Assembly: GCF_029955155.1 (NCBI RefSeq)
Contig: NZ_JAPNOZ010000005.1
Span: 62,001-126,000 of the forward strand
Origin: Psychrobacillus sp. NEAU-3TGS
Lineage (GTDB): Bacteria > Bacillota > Bacilli > Bacillales_A > Planococcaceae
Reading direction: 5' to 3'
DNA length: 64,000 nucleotides
Shown: one piece after another, positions 35,677 through 45,062 of the stretch
Numbering within the stretch: the stretch's first letter is position 1
How the letters are laid out: the number at the start of each line of letters is the position of its first letter
Notes under the pieces: generated by a model
The model's input: the letters and a program-made list of their open reading frames with translations, nothing else
Database searches by the model: none
What the model was told of the DNA's origin: nothing
Program-made: the position numbers and the translations under genes

Positions 35677-36213
35677 GTGAAGAAACAATATATTAGCTTA
35701 TACGTTTTAATAATAGCCATACTAAGTGGATGCAGCTTTCCATTAGCAGGAGCAGATTCAAATGAACAAGTACAAGTTTCACTTCTTAACACAGAGGGGA
35801 AAGAAGTAGGTCAGGCTACCCTCACAGATCAAGCAAAAGGTGTTCATATTTTCATAAAAGCAGAAGGGCTATCACCAGGAGTGAAGGCTATCCACTTCCA
35901 TGAAACTGCGCTATGTGAAAAACCAGATTTTAAAACTGCGGGAGCTCATTTTAATCCTACGCATAAAGAGCATGGTTTTCAAAATCCAAAAGGCTATCAC
36001 TTAGGGGATTTGCCTAACATCGAAGTCGATGCTAATGGTACAGTAGAATTAGAAACAGTATCACCGGCAGTTGTATTAGCTGCAGGAAAAAGTAACTCTC
36101 TACTAGACGCAGATGGTAGCTCTATTATTATTCATGAAAATGCGGATGATTATAAGACAGATCCTTCCGGTAATTCAGGAGATCGAATAGTTTGTGGGGA
36201 AATTAAGAAATAG
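35677..36213 (+). CDS. sodC: Cu/Zn superoxide dismutase-like lipoprotein (SodC/YojM type)
   Basis: 178 aa. Lipoprotein signal with lipobox LSGC, then a Cu/Zn-SOD domain with ligands in place: HFHE, GAHFNP, KEHG, GYHLGD (His and Asp) and IIIHENADD, plus the disulphide Cys pair (ALCEK and VCGE). So it could be an active surface dismutase, pending metal binding. GTG at 35677 is chosen because GAGGAGG lies 9 nt upstream. Followed 17 bp later by the CAP-domain gene. Confidence 0.9.
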   Translation: MKKQYISLYVLIIAILSGCSFPLAGADSNEQVQVSLLNTEGKEVGQATLTDQAKGVHIFIKAEGLSPGVKAIHFHETALCEKPDFKTAGAHFNPTHKEHGFQNPKGYHLGDLPNIEVDANGTVELETVSPAVVLAAGKSNSLLDADGSSIIIHENADDYKTDPSGNSGDRIVCGEIKK

Positions 36214-36230
36214 GTTGGAAGGTGAATTGG

Positions 36231-37313
36231 ATGAAAAAAATAGGCTGGTTGCTACTTTTGGTTGTTGCCATTTTCTTTTCTAGACCTTTATGGGAACAGC
36301 ATGCTGAAAAATATGTAGACCTTACTTTTTTAGAACCTGTAGATGAATGGATTGATTCAATAGAGGTCATGGACTATTTGAACGAAGCTAAAGCATACTG
36401 GAAAGAAATAAAAGAGGAACCAGCCACAAATATTTCTTCCAATCAGCAAACAACACCCGGTGAAGGAATCGAATTAGATCAAATTACCATCGGAATGAAG
36501 AAAAGTGACATTGAGAAAATTCATGGCAATGCAAAACGAGTGAGCTTGAATGAATATAATTTAGTTTGGCATACCTACCATGAAGAATATCAAAACTTTA
36601 TGATGGTTTCATACGATAACAAAAATACAGTGAATGCCATGTTTACCAATCAACCTTCCGATTCTTCATTTTTAGGTTTAAGTATGGATAGTACTAGAGA
36701 TGAAGTTCTTGCTAAGTTAGGAGAACCGATTAAAAAATTAAAAAAAGGAAATATCATCTATATATTACCTGATGCAGGGGAATATGATTTGTACTTTATC
36801 GATCATAATTATGTGACATTCTTTTACGATTTACATGAAAATAACACAATTACCGCCATTCAAATTATGAAAGAATCTGTGGAAAAAAATCAATCTAAGA
36901 CTTTTGGAGAACCTTCGGAGGAACTAAAGACAGGATTCGAGTTTCAGCTTTTTGACTTAACAAATTCTGCTCGGGTCATTAGAGGTTTATCTATTCTGAC
37001 GTATGATGAAGCTGTGAGTAACACAGCCCGTAAGCATAGCGAGGATATGGCCATTCACAATTACTTTAGTCATGAGAATTTAAAAGGGAAATCTCCTTTT
37101 GATCGGCTAGAGGAGGACGGTTTAACTTTTTCTTACGCAGGGGAGAACTTAGCTTATGGACAAACTAGCAGTATTTTTGCCCATGAAGGTTTGATGAATT
37201 CTATTGGTCACCGGAAAAACATACTAAATGCGGATTACCGAAATCTAGGTGTAGGTACCGCCTTTAACAAAGATGCTACTCCTTACTATACGGAAAACTT
37301 TTTCACAAAGTAA
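36231..37313 (+). CDS. CAP-domain (SCP-like) extracellular protein, YlbC type
   Basis: 360 aa. N-terminal TM or signal anchor (IGWLLLLVVAIFFSRPLW), a CAP-associated domain with two repeats (GIELDQITIGMKKSDIEKIHG and FLGLSMDSTRDEVLAKLGEP, about 80-180), and a C-terminal CAP domain with HSEDMAIHNYFSHENLKGKS and GHRKNILNADYRNLGVG. Function unknown; CAP domains bind lipids or act as peptidases in some families. ATG with GGAAGGTG upstream. Confidence 0.87.
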   Translation: MKKIGWLLLLVVAIFFSRPLWEQHAEKYVDLTFLEPVDEWIDSIEVMDYLNEAKAYWKEIKEEPATNISSNQQTTPGEGIELDQITIGMKKSDIEKIHGNAKRVSLNEYNLVWHTYHEEYQNFMMVSYDNKNTVNAMFTNQPSDSSFLGLSMDSTRDEVLAKLGEPIKKLKKGNIIYILPDAGEYDLYFIDHNYVTFFYDLHENNTITAIQIMKESVEKNQSKTFGEPSEELKTGFEFQLFDLTNSARVIRGLSILTYDEAVSNTARKHSEDMAIHNYFSHENLKGKSPFDRLEEDGLTFSYAGENLAYGQTSSIFAHEGLMNSIGHRKNILNADYRNLGVGTAFNKDATPYYTENFFTK

Positions 37314-37354
37314 GAAAGAGCAACAAGACGACATAAACTCTACTGAAAGCGTCT

Positions 37355-37390
37355 AAAAAATTGGGGCTATCCTTTTAAGATAGCCCCTTT
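37355..37390. terminator. Terminator between the CAP gene and convergent alkD-like gene
   Basis: Perfect 9-bp stem GGGGCTATC/GATAGCCCC, 7-nt loop, with A's on the left and T's on the right, so it can work both ways. Confidence 0.8.
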
Positions 37391-37392
37391 CG

Positions 37393-38061
37393 TTATTTCA
37401 TGTGTTTTAGCGCTTCTCTTTTACTTAACGGTGCAAGCTTAGTATTTTCTACAAACTGACGAACAACCTCTGGGCTTGTTTTTGCATATTCTCTTAGCAC
37501 CCAACCAATTGCTTTCTGAATAAAAAACTCTTTCGAGGTAGCATGTCGATTAATTGTCGCAAACAATAATTCTTCATTCGTCTCTTGCTTATACTTTAAC
37601 TGATGCAAAATGGAGGCACGGTTTGTCCACATATTTTCAGACTTAGCCCACTCCATCATGACAGCCTCTCCTTCTACTCTATTCATTTTCACAATATCCC
37701 CAACAATTTTAGGCGCAATAGCATCGACACTATCCCACCAAGAATTTGTTTCAATGAGCTTTAAACAAAAAGGTAGATCTTCGATTGTTAACTGTTTTTG
37801 GTATTTTGCAAGTAATTCAATCGCTATGTAATGATATTCTCGTTCCTTTAATTGAAAAAGTGCCCATACTTCCTCCTGTACCGTGTTCAAACTAGGAAGC
37901 TCATTCTCTTTCACGAGTGCTCGAAACAACATTCTCCTTTCAGGCGTTTTAATGCCTAGAAAAGGAAAAAGGTTTTTCATATATGCGGCCATGGGAACTG
38001 CATTTTCTTCATTTCGATGAGGCTCCATATAGCTTTTTACAAGTTCAATTGACCATTTCAT
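37393..38061 (-). CDS. AlkD-like DNA alkylation repair protein
   Basis: 222 aa, HEAT-like repeats throughout. Starts WSIELVKSYMEPHRNEENAV and has NSWWDSVDAIAPKIVG (about 107-122), the AlkD/AlkC glycosylase family pattern. Such enzymes remove bulky N3 or N7 alkylpurines. Its ATG overlaps the nitroreductase stop, so the two are translationally coupled. Confidence 0.87.
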   Translation of the reverse strand: MKWSIELVKSYMEPHRNEENAVPMAAYMKNLFPFLGIKTPERRMLFRALVKENELPSLNTVQEEVWALFQLKEREYHYIAIELLAKYQKQLTIEDLPFCLKLIETNSWWDSVDAIAPKIVGDIVKMNRVEGEAVMMEWAKSENMWTNRASILHQLKYKQETNEELLFATINRHATSKEFFIQKAIGWVLREYAKTSPEVVRQFVENTKLAPLSKREALKHMK

Positions 38062-38789
38062 TTTAAGTGAAATCCTTTACTCGCTAGAAATTCACGGATA
38101 TGTGGACGACGCGGGCTTTCTAGAAACTCTGCCATTTGTTCTGTCCAATTTGCTGTTTTTTGATTTGAACCACGGTTTGCGTAATATTCCTCCATCGTGT
38201 GATCATATTCCGTTAATAGCGATTCATATTTTGCACTATCATAACTATTTTCATGTAATACCGCAGCAACTGGAAGACGAGGCTTTACTTCATTTTGTTG
38301 ATCTGGCACACCTAAAGTAATAGCGAATAGCGGGAAAACACCTTCCGGCAAGTCCACTAATTGACTAATTTCTGTAGGGGCATTGCGCACACCACCTATG
38401 AAGCAAATTCCGAATCCTTTCGATTCTGCAGCAATCACTAAATTTTGTGCAAACAAAGCAACATCGACTGCTCCAACTAAAACATTTTCGGTTGTATCAA
38501 TTACAATCTCTGTATTATGCAGTTTCCCCGCTGCTTGAAGTCGGTGAAAGTCGGCGCATAGTAATAATGCTGCACCTGCTGTCTCAAATTGTTTTGGGTT
38601 TTGTGAAAGTCTACCCAGTTCCTCTTTTTTCGCTGCGTCTGTAACCCAAATGACACTATATGCTTGTACGAAATGAGAACTCGCTGCATGTTGTGCAGTT
38701 TCAACTAACGCAAAGATCTCTTCTTTCGTGAGTGTGTATTCTTTATACTTTCGAACGGATGCATGGGAACGGAGTAATTTTTCTACCAT
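38058..38789 (-). CDS. NADPH-dependent nitro/flavin reductase (NfsA/FRP type)
   Basis: 243 aa. FMN-binding elements SHASVRKYK (about 8-16) and GFGICFIGGVRNAPTEI (about 133-149), with C-terminal RPHIREFLASKGF typical of the NfrA/NfsA group. It reduces nitroaromatics, quinones or flavins using NADPH. First gene of a two-gene minus-strand operon with alkD. Confidence 0.87.
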   Translation of the reverse strand: MVEKLLRSHASVRKYKEYTLTKEEIFALVETAQHAASSHFVQAYSVIWVTDAAKKEELGRLSQNPKQFETAGAALLLCADFHRLQAAGKLHNTEIVIDTTENVLVGAVDVALFAQNLVIAAESKGFGICFIGGVRNAPTEISQLVDLPEGVFPLFAITLGVPDQQNEVKPRLPVAAVLHENSYDSAKYESLLTEYDHTMEEYYANRGSNQKTANWTEQMAEFLESPRRPHIREFLASKGFHLK

Positions 38790-38905
38790 TTGTCAAAACC
38801 TCTTTCATTTTTAATTGTTATCTTTAAGTATATCGAAAAAAATGAAAAGAGTGGACAAAAGAGCCTTCCATAGACACTTCCATCCACCCTTTATACTTAA
38901 ACAAT

Positions 38906-39919
38906 TTAGAATGCAAATAGCACAATAAAATAGACAACCATTGCTGCTAGTCCAAGTGGGAACCCAAACTTCGCCCATTCTTTACTTTGAATACCTAGTT
39001 TACCTGCAGAAATAATATTCGGGATATTCCCAGGAATAAGCATTCCTCCACTAATCATAAGCCCGAGAAGAATCGCTCGAATTGTTTCTTCACTCATAGC
39101 TGGACTAATTTCAGCCGCGGCTAACGTAGCATTATCCAAAACAGCTGAAATCATATTGATCCAATACAAAATAGCTGGGTGTAAATCAAGCAAGTAATTA
39201 TTAATTAATGGTTCAAAACCTGCTCCAAGCAATGTTAATCCCATTACAAATAAATAAATTTTAACGGTTCGAATAATGATTTCTTTATATGACTCGCTTT
39301 CTTGGTTACTAGATAAGCCATCTTCGTTTTGTTTTGGCTTTACGAGTACAGCAGCTAATATCCCGAAAATGATAACAGCAGAAATAATTTCTGGTCCAAT
39401 TAAACGGATTAGATAGAAAAAGTCTTGATCTAATCTACTAATAGCAATCGTAGAAAGTGGTTCTCCGATTGGAGTTAAAGCTGCTCCAAGACCGATTGAA
39501 AAACAAGCCAATACAACAAGCCTTACCTCTGATTTACGGTCCAGTTTAATCACACTTACGATCAATACTAATACTAAAGCAGCAATAATTGCCGTTATCA
39601 CACTGGAAATCAGCCCTAGAATAATAACAATCAGTGCACTAAATAACCGGAAAGGCATTGCATTACTTATACCTAGAATCCCTTTTTCTAAAGGAGTTTG
39701 TAGCCATTTAAACAATAATCCTGCCACTAAAACAGCGAGCGTAATTTTAATAGGATCTTCTAACGCTTTTATTATTAGAGACATGTCCAATACGCCACTA
39801 ACAATAGCCGCTGCGATACCCATGATGAATAAAAATACCTCTAAGTTATGCTCTACGTATTTTACACTAAAAGGTAAAAACAGTACGAACAAAAGTATTA
39901 TAATTAAACCAATAATCAT
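38906..39919 (-). CDS. DUF1646 family predicted cation transporter
   Basis: 337 aa with about 10 hydrophobic segments. ALTPIGEPLSTIA (about 158-170) and ISAVLDNATLAAAEISP (about 268) resemble arsenite/NhaD-type transporter signatures and the DUF1646 family. The transported ion is unknown. Start uncertain: ATG at 39919 begins the first TM cleanly; an earlier in-frame start at 39976 would add 19 residues. Confidence 0.8.
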   Translation of the reverse strand: MIIGLIIILLFVLFLPFSVKYVEHNLEVFLFIMGIAAAIVSGVLDMSLIIKALEDPIKITLAVLVAGLLFKWLQTPLEKGILGISNAMPFRLFSALIVIILGLISSVITAIIAALVLVLIVSVIKLDRKSEVRLVVLACFSIGLGAALTPIGEPLSTIAISRLDQDFFYLIRLIGPEIISAVIIFGILAAVLVKPKQNEDGLSSNQESESYKEIIIRTVKIYLFVMGLTLLGAGFEPLINNYLLDLHPAILYWINMISAVLDNATLAAAEISPAMSEETIRAILLGLMISGGMLIPGNIPNIISAGKLGIQSKEWAKFGFPLGLAAMVVYFIVLFAF

Positions 39920-40058
39920 TGCTATGTAATCTTCCCTTCCAACTAGACATATCCAAACAATATTTAAAAATATCAATATTAGTAGTTTAACATAATTATA
40001 GCAATATTCGAACTAATATTTTCCTCTATTTAAACAATATATTGGTCTCTTTTCATTA

Positions 40059-40096
40059 AGAAAAGCGAATAAGAAGTTTTTCCCTTCCCATTCGCT
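40059..40096 (-). terminator. Terminator of the aldehyde dehydrogenase/DUF779 operon
   Basis: Seven-bp perfect outer stem AGCGAAT/ATTCGCT with extra inner pairing and TTTTC on the minus strand. Confidence 0.7.
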
Positions 40097-40107
40097 CATT
40101 ATTATAC

Positions 40108-40458
40108 TTATAGCAGTCTATATTCTTCCTCTGTAAATGCACGAGACCTTGTTAAGAAACGCTTCCCCTCTACTCCTTCAAGAGAAAACATTCCCCCTCG
40201 ACCTTCCACCACGTCAATGATTAACTGCGTATGCTTCCAGTAATCGAACTGGCTTTTATGCATATAAAATGGAACATCCCCAATTTTGCCTAATAATACA
40301 TCCTGATCCCCAATAATAAGGTCCCCATCAGGATAGCACATCGGAGAAGAACCATCGCAGCAACCACCTGACTGATGAAACATTAATGAACCATGCTTAC
40401 TTTCCAATAATTCGATAAGTTCCAGTGCAGCTTCTGTAGCAATTACACGCTCAACCAT
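40108..40458 (-). CDS. DUF779-family protein
   Basis: 116 aa. Diagnostic HQSGGCCDGSSPMCYPDG (about 28-45), two adjacent Cys and a third, then QFDYWKHTQLIIDVVEGRGG. DUF779 genes repeatedly follow AldA/ExaC-type aldehyde dehydrogenase genes, as here (20 bp downstream). Function unknown; a redox or metal role is suggested only by the cysteines. Confidence 0.9.
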   Translation of the reverse strand: MVERVIATEAALELIELLESKHGSLMFHQSGGCCDGSSPMCYPDGDLIIGDQDVLLGKIGDVPFYMHKSQFDYWKHTQLIIDVVEGRGGMFSLEGVEGKRFLTRSRAFTEEEYRLL

Positions 40459-40478
40459 CTACATGCACCTCCTTCTAA

Positions 40479-41999
40479 TCAAAAGAAGCCAAGCTTATTT
40501 TCACTATAGCTCACAAGAAGATTCTTTGTTTGTTGATAGTGACTTAACATCATCAAATGGTTTTCACGACCTACTCCAGACATTTTATATCCACCAAATG
40601 CAGCATGCGCAGGATATTGATGGTAGCAGTTTGTCCATACACGACCTGCTTGAATACCACGACCAAAACGGTATGCCGTATTCATGTCTCTTGTCCAAAT
40701 ACCAGATCCTAACCCGTATAATGTGTCATTTGCAATTTCTAATGCTTCTTCTTTTGTTTTGAACGTTGTAACGGATACTACTGGTCCGAAAATTTCCTCT
40801 TGGAAAATGCGCATTTTGTTATTACCTTTGAATACAGTCGGTTTAATATAATACCCTTCTGCAAGCTCGCCTTCAAGTGTGTTACGCCCTCCGCCGATTA
40901 AACACTCTGCGCCTTCTTGTTTACCAATATCTAAGTAAGATAAGATTTTCTCCATTTGTTCTGAGGAAGCTTGAGCACCCATCATCACATTAGGATCTAG
41001 CGGATTTCCTGTTTGAATCGCTTCCACTCTTTGCAGAACACGTTCCATGAATTTATCATAGATAGACTCTTGGATAAGTGCACGAGAAGGACATGTACAT
41101 ACCTCTCCTTGGTTTAGCGCAAACAAAACAAAGCCTTCCACCGCTTTATCTAAAAATGCATCGTCCTCGTCCATAATATCTTCGAAGAAAATATTTGGTG
41201 ATTTTCCTCCAAGCTCTAACGTAACCGGGATTAAGTTTTGAGACGCATATTGCATGATCAATCGACCAGTAGTCGTTTCACCAGTGAATGCAATTTTACT
41301 AATTCTTGGGCTAGATGCTAGTGGTTTACCAGCCTCTAAACCAAAGCCATTTACAATATTTAAAACACCTGGCGGCAACAATTCTCCAATTAGCTCCGTC
41401 AGTACTAAAATAGATGCAGGAGTTTGTTCAGCAGGCTTTAACACAACACAGTTACCTGCTGCTAATGCCGGTGCTAACTTCCAAACTGCCATTAAAAGCG
41501 GGAAATTCCAAGGGATAATCTGTCCTACTACACCAAGCGGTTCATGGAAATGATAAGCTACAGTATCATTATCAATTTGACTTAACCCACCTTCTTGGGC
41601 ACGGATAGCCCCCGCAAAATAACGGAAATGATCTATAGCAAGTGGTAAGTCTGCGTTTAAAGTCTCCCGTACTGCTTTCCCGTTATCCCAAGTTTCTGCA
41701 ACTGCTAGCATTTCTAAATTTTCTTCTATACGATTTGCAATTTTATTTAATATATTTGACCTTTCAGCAACAGAAGTTTTACCCCATGCATCTTTTGCTG
41801 CATGCGCCGCATCTAATGCAAGTTCGATATCTTCTGCGGTTGACCGTGCAACTTGGGTAAATACTTTTCCTGTTACCGGTGTAATATTATCAAAATACTG
41901 TCCTTTTACTGGGGGTGTCCATTCGCCGTTAATATAGTTTTCATACTTGTCCTTAAATGTAATCTTTGAACCTTCTGTATTCGGAAATGCGTAAACCAT
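40479..41999 (-). CDS. Aldehyde dehydrogenase (acetaldehyde/AcoD-ExaC type)
   Basis: 506 aa. NAD-binding [20 protein letters not shown] (about 164-183), catalytic Glu in LELGGKSPN (about 260) and catalytic Cys in [11 protein letters not shown] (about 301). The extra Cys and the DUF779 partner point to the short-chain aldehyde group. Oxidises aldehydes to acids with NAD+. A cre-like sequence lies about 70 bp upstream, so CcpA repression is plausible. Confidence 0.93.
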   Translation of the reverse strand: MVYAFPNTEGSKITFKDKYENYINGEWTPPVKGQYFDNITPVTGKVFTQVARSTAEDIELALDAAHAAKDAWGKTSVAERSNILNKIANRIEENLEMLAVAETWDNGKAVRETLNADLPLAIDHFRYFAGAIRAQEGGLSQIDNDTVAYHFHEPLGVVGQIIPWNFPLLMAVWKLAPALAAGNCVVLKPAEQTPASILVLTELIGELLPPGVLNIVNGFGLEAGKPLASSPRISKIAFTGETTTGRLIMQYASQNLIPVTLELGGKSPNIFFEDIMDEDDAFLDKAVEGFVLFALNQGEVCTCPSRALIQESIYDKFMERVLQRVEAIQTGNPLDPNVMMGAQASSEQMEKILSYLDIGKQEGAECLIGGGRNTLEGELAEGYYIKPTVFKGNNKMRIFQEEIFGPVVSVTTFKTKEEALEIANDTLYGLGSGIWTRDMNTAYRFGRGIQAGRVWTNCYHQYPAHAAFGGYKMSGVGRENHLMMLSHYQQTKNLLVSYSENKLGFF

Positions 42000-42065
42000 T
42001 CTGTAATTCCTCCCCTAAGTAACATTTTTTTGCACACCACAAATATATATGCAAGCATCTATTAG

Positions 42066-42080
42066 CGTATGCGCTTTCAA
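42066..42080 (-). promoter_or_regulatory. cre-like CcpA site upstream of the aldehyde dehydrogenase
   Basis: Minus-strand TTGAAAGCGCATACG matches the cre consensus WTGNAANCGNWWNCA at 14 of 15 positions, differing only in the last base. Confidence 0.6.
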
Positions 42081-42177
42081 AACTATTAAAATAAAAAAAT
42101 AGCCTCCATACCATAATGTCAGATTATAATAATAATTACAAATATTAAGTTTGATAGATTGTGTATTCCGGCAAATA

Positions 42178-42345
42178 AGAGTTTGCGCAAAATAGATATA
42201 CTGCGCGGTAAGAAATTGCCACTAAGCCTTCGCACTTGCCGCACCTCGCATGAGACCCACTCGCGCTTCGCCCGAGTGGGTCTCATGACTTCGGCTCATG
42301 CGGCTTTGGCGTGCTACGGCCAAAAGTGTTCGCTTGTGTATATCT
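42178..42345. repeat. Large nested hairpin element
   Basis: Begins AGAGTTTGCGCA, shared with 15079-15090. Outer pairing AGATATAC (42194-42201) with GTATATCT (42338-42345), GCCGCA (42238-42243) with TGCGGC (42299-42304), and a perfect 15-bp inner stem (42249-42263 with 42273-42287) around a 9-nt loop. No T-run follows, so it is not a simple terminator. Confidence 0.75.
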
Positions 42346-42444
42346 AAATAAGATTGTCCGAATTACACATAATTGCTTGAAGAAATCAGCTTCTCATAAC
42401 AAGTGAATTTTGTTCTTTCAGAAATGGCTTTTTTATTCGATCAG

Positions 42445-42515
42445 TTGATTGCTCTCAGTAGTAAATTGGTTGCTTACAATGAGTAATTGATTGCTCTAGG
42501 CCATTTATTGGATGA
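42445..42515. repeat. 21-bp repeat array, second locus (three units)
   Basis: Cores GATTGC/GGTTGC at 42447, 42468 and 42489 keep the exact 21-bp period. The tail GGCCATTTATTGGATG matches the tail of the 15.4-kb array. The heptapeptide reading frame seen there is interrupted here. Confidence 0.75.
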
Positions 42516-42589
42516 ATATCACAATTGAAAACTGTATAATATTTGGTTTTTAGTGTGGCGACACTGATAAGTGGGCAATTTTGTATGAT

Positions 42590-42752
42590 TGAAGCGAAAG
42601 GGCGACGACTCCGGCGGGAACAGCGCGAGCTGAAAGCCCCGCAGGAGCGAGAGCTCCGAGGAGATTGAAGCCGTGCCCGCGGAAAGCGTCCTCCCTGCAG
42701 CGAAAATCCTAGTGGTCACCTATATAGAGCTTGCTACCGCGCAGTTTCCCTA
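42590..42752. repeat. GC-rich dispersed intergenic repeat (copy B)
   Basis: 42627-42752 aligns without gaps to 3379-3504 (10 differences in 126). This copy has extra sequence on the left (CGACGACTCCGGCGGGAACAG) and lacks the left terminal inverted repeat of copy A. It shares the GGAGC-GAGA-GCTCC hairpin and the CAGTTTCCCTA right end. Confidence 0.85.
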
Positions 42753-42816
42753 AATAGTGAAATAACTTATGCTGCTTAGAGAAAGTTATTTATTTGGATT
42801 TTATAATTTTCCAGAG

Positions 42817-42849
42817 CAAAAAAAAGCTGAGATACTTTATGTATCTCAG
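42817..42849 (-). terminator. Terminator after the flavin monooxygenase gene
   Basis: Perfect 9-bp stem CTGAGATAC/GTATCTCAG, 5-nt loop, then an eight-T run on the minus strand. Confidence 0.9.
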
Positions 42850-42863
42850 TCGTTTTCTAATAA

Positions 42864-43901
42864 TTATTTACTTGTTTCTCTCCGCACTATCGGAGCCACT
42901 TCTGTTGCAAGTAGTTCGATCCCTTTTGCAACCTCACTAAATGATTGGCCACCGATATCCATTTGTGCGATAAAACGGTCGTGTCCGAATGCTTCATGCT
43001 GGCGAAGTATTTTTTCAATGATTTGCTGTGGACTTCCCACAAAAAGGGCCGTTTCTGGACTTGCTACTTGCTCAAAATCAGAACGAGTTATTCTTGTTGC
43101 CATTCCTCTTTGCTTATTCACATAAGACCAATAATTAGCGTAATAAGGATAAAACTCGTCTTTTGCCTGTTGGCTTTCTTTTGCTATATAGGTATGTGCG
43201 TTTACTGCAATCGGTAAGTTTTCTCGTTTATGTCCCTCTTCCATACCCGCTTGTATATATAAATCTACTAAGGATTTAAAATGTGTTAGCGGTCCTCCTA
43301 ATATAGCCATTGCCAATCCTGTTCCGAGTCTACCAGCTCTGATTGCACTCTTAGCAGTCCCTCCTACTCCAACCCAAAGTGGCAGCTTTTCTTGAATTGG
43401 TCGTGGAGAAATCATTGCGTTCTCCAGGTTAGAACGAAATGTACCTTGCCAAGTCACGATTTCCTTTGTATTTAACTGTTGTAGTAATTTTATATTTTCT
43501 TCAAACAATGCATCATAATCATCCAGTTCATATCCAAAAAGGGGAAAGGACTCTATAAATGCTCCCCTACCTGCTATGATCTCAGCACGTCCTTCGGAAA
43601 TAACGTCTAAAGTTGCAAAGTCTTCAAATAAACGAACTGGATCTAGGGTGCTTATAACACTTGTTGCACTCGTTAGTTTAATATGTTTTGTAGCTTGTGC
43701 AACCGCAGCAAGGACAATTGCAGGAGACGAAATAGCATAATCCAACCGATGGTGTTCGCCAACACCAAAAATATCAAGACCTGCCTCGTCAGCCATTTTC
43801 CCCAATTCAATCACTTCTTTTAAACGCTGTTTCGCACTAATTGTTTCTCCAGTGTGCGGATTTGGACCTAGGTCCCCAAATGTATATATACCAATTTCCA
43901 T
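42864..43901 (-). CDS. LLM-class (luciferase-like) flavin-dependent oxidoreductase
   Basis: 345 aa. TIM-barrel bacterial-luciferase family: GVGEHHRLDYAISSPAIVLA (about 46-65), RVELFE-like DPVRLFEDFATLD (about 87-99) and GRGAFIESFPLFG. Substrate unknown. Lies 3 bp downstream of the NAD(P)-binding protein gene, so co-transcribed and probably under the same Rrf2-linked control. Confidence 0.88.
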   Translation of the reverse strand: MEIGIYTFGDLGPNPHTGETISAKQRLKEVIELGKMADEAGLDIFGVGEHHRLDYAISSPAIVLAAVAQATKHIKLTSATSVISTLDPVRLFEDFATLDVISEGRAEIIAGRGAFIESFPLFGYELDDYDALFEENIKLLQQLNTKEIVTWQGTFRSNLENAMISPRPIQEKLPLWVGVGGTAKSAIRAGRLGTGLAMAILGGPLTHFKSLVDLYIQAGMEEGHKRENLPIAVNAHTYIAKESQQAKDEFYPYYANYWSYVNKQRGMATRITRSDFEQVASPETALFVGSPQQIIEKILRQHEAFGHDRFIAQMDIGGQSFSEVAKGIELLATEVAPIVRRETSK

Positions 43902-43904
43902 TAT

Positions 43905-44543
43905 CTACTCCGCTTCTGAAACAACTGAAAAACGTTCATTAACATGCTTGGCATTTTCAATTTCATCTACAATGGCGATTGCGTAATCTGCATAACTGAT
44001 ATAGCTTTCGCCTTTTGAGTTTAAAATTAGATTATCTTTTCCTAATTGATAAGAACCCGTTCTTTTACCTTCTGGGTCAAAGTGGCCAGCAGGACTAACA
44101 AATGTCCAATTAATATCAGCTGTTTCTTGTAATTCTTTTAAATTTCTTCCTTGACCTGTTGCTGTAGGCTTGAAAATGTCAGGAAAATCAGGTGTATCGA
44201 TTACACGGATTGTTTGCGCTTCATCCACATATAAACTTCCTGCGCCACCTACAACAATCGCCCTTGTATCAGTTCCTTTAATCGCCTCGATTAAAGCATG
44301 GCCAGCATCTACATGGGCTTGCTCTTCACCAAGCGGAGCACCAAAAGCATTTACGACAACGTCAAACTGTTTTATATCCTCTGACGTAAGGTCAAATATG
44401 CTTTTTTCTAAAACTTGAACGTCTTTCGCATTCAGTTTCGTAGCATCTCTCACAATTGCCGTTACTTCATGCCCTCTAACTTTTGCTTCTTCTAATATAT
44501 GACTTCCTGCTTTTCCTGTTGCCCCAATTATACCTATTTTCAT
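43905..44543 (-). CDS. NAD(P)-binding oxidoreductase, atypical SDR (YwnB type)
   Basis: 212 aa. N-terminal Rossmann motif IGIIGATGKAGSHI (about 3-16) and conserved VVNAFGAP and GGAGSLYVD. Similar to B. subtilis YwnB, whose gene neighbours the Rrf2 regulator YwnA; here the Rrf2 gene is also immediately upstream. Probable quinone- or disulphide-stress function is inference. A 23-bp dyad lies 28 bp upstream of the ATG. Confidence 0.85.
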   Translation of the reverse strand: MKIGIIGATGKAGSHILEEAKVRGHEVTAIVRDATKLNAKDVQVLEKSIFDLTSEDIKQFDVVVNAFGAPLGEEQAHVDAGHALIEAIKGTDTRAIVVGGAGSLYVDEAQTIRVIDTPDFPDIFKPTATGQGRNLKELQETADINWTFVSPAGHFDPEGKRTGSYQLGKDNLILNSKGESYISYADYAIAIVDEIENAKHVNERFSVVSEAE

Positions 44544-44571
44544 GTTTTTTCCTCCAATAAAATTTTATTTG

Positions 44572-44594
44572 GTTGTAACTTAAACCGTTACAAC
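44572..44594. promoter_or_regulatory. Candidate Rrf2 operator upstream of the ywnB-like gene
   Basis: GTTGTAA-N9-TTACAAC, a perfect 7-9-7 dyad. The same architecture occurs at 45063-45085 upstream of the Rrf2 gene. Confidence 0.75.
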
Positions 44595-44618
44595 TATAGT
44601 AAAAAAATTGAATAGAAA

Positions 44619-45047
44619 TCATCCAATTTTTTTGCTTAACACTTTAACTAACTCTTCCATCGTAACTTCCTTTAAAACTGCCTCCATTGCATCTTGCGCA
44701 CGGAACAGTATTAGTTCCAATACCCCTTGAATATTAGCACCGACAGGACAATTGGGATTTGGATTCTCATGCATTTGAAAAAGTTCTCCTTCTTCTACCA
44801 CTTCTACCGCATGATATACATCTAAAAGAGTTATATCATGTAAAGGCTTTTGAAGCGTAGCTCCTCCTAGCCCACGTCGGATCTCTATAAGTCCTGCTTT
44901 TTTTAGCTTACCCATTACTCTTCTAATTACCACTGGATTTGTATTAACACTCTCTGCAATCCACTCAGAAGTACAAACGATATTTCGATCTAATGTTACG
45001 AGAGATAGTATATGAACAGCGACTGTAAATCGACTACTAATCTTCAT
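44619..45047 (-). CDS. Rrf2-family regulator (YwnA type)
   Basis: 142 aa. Winged HTH with NTNPVVIRRVMGKLKKAGLI (about 35-54) and RRGLGGATLQKPL wing. Three cysteines (NIVC near the N-terminus, NPNC, plus none of the Fe-S CX7CX5C set) suggest a thiol-responsive rather than Fe-S type. Its own promoter has a dyad matching the one before the ywnB-like gene. Confidence 0.88.
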   Translation of the reverse strand: MKISSRFTVAVHILSLVTLDRNIVCTSEWIAESVNTNPVVIRRVMGKLKKAGLIEIRRGLGGATLQKPLHDITLLDVYHAVEVVEEGELFQMHENPNPNCPVGANIQGVLELILFRAQDAMEAVLKEVTMEELVKVLSKKIG

Positions 45048-45062
45048 ATCTTTCCACCTTCC

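Noticed and set aside
42000-42150. Sigma-54 promoter of the aldehyde dehydrogenase
   Set aside because: No GG-N10-GC pattern with correct spacing could be found.
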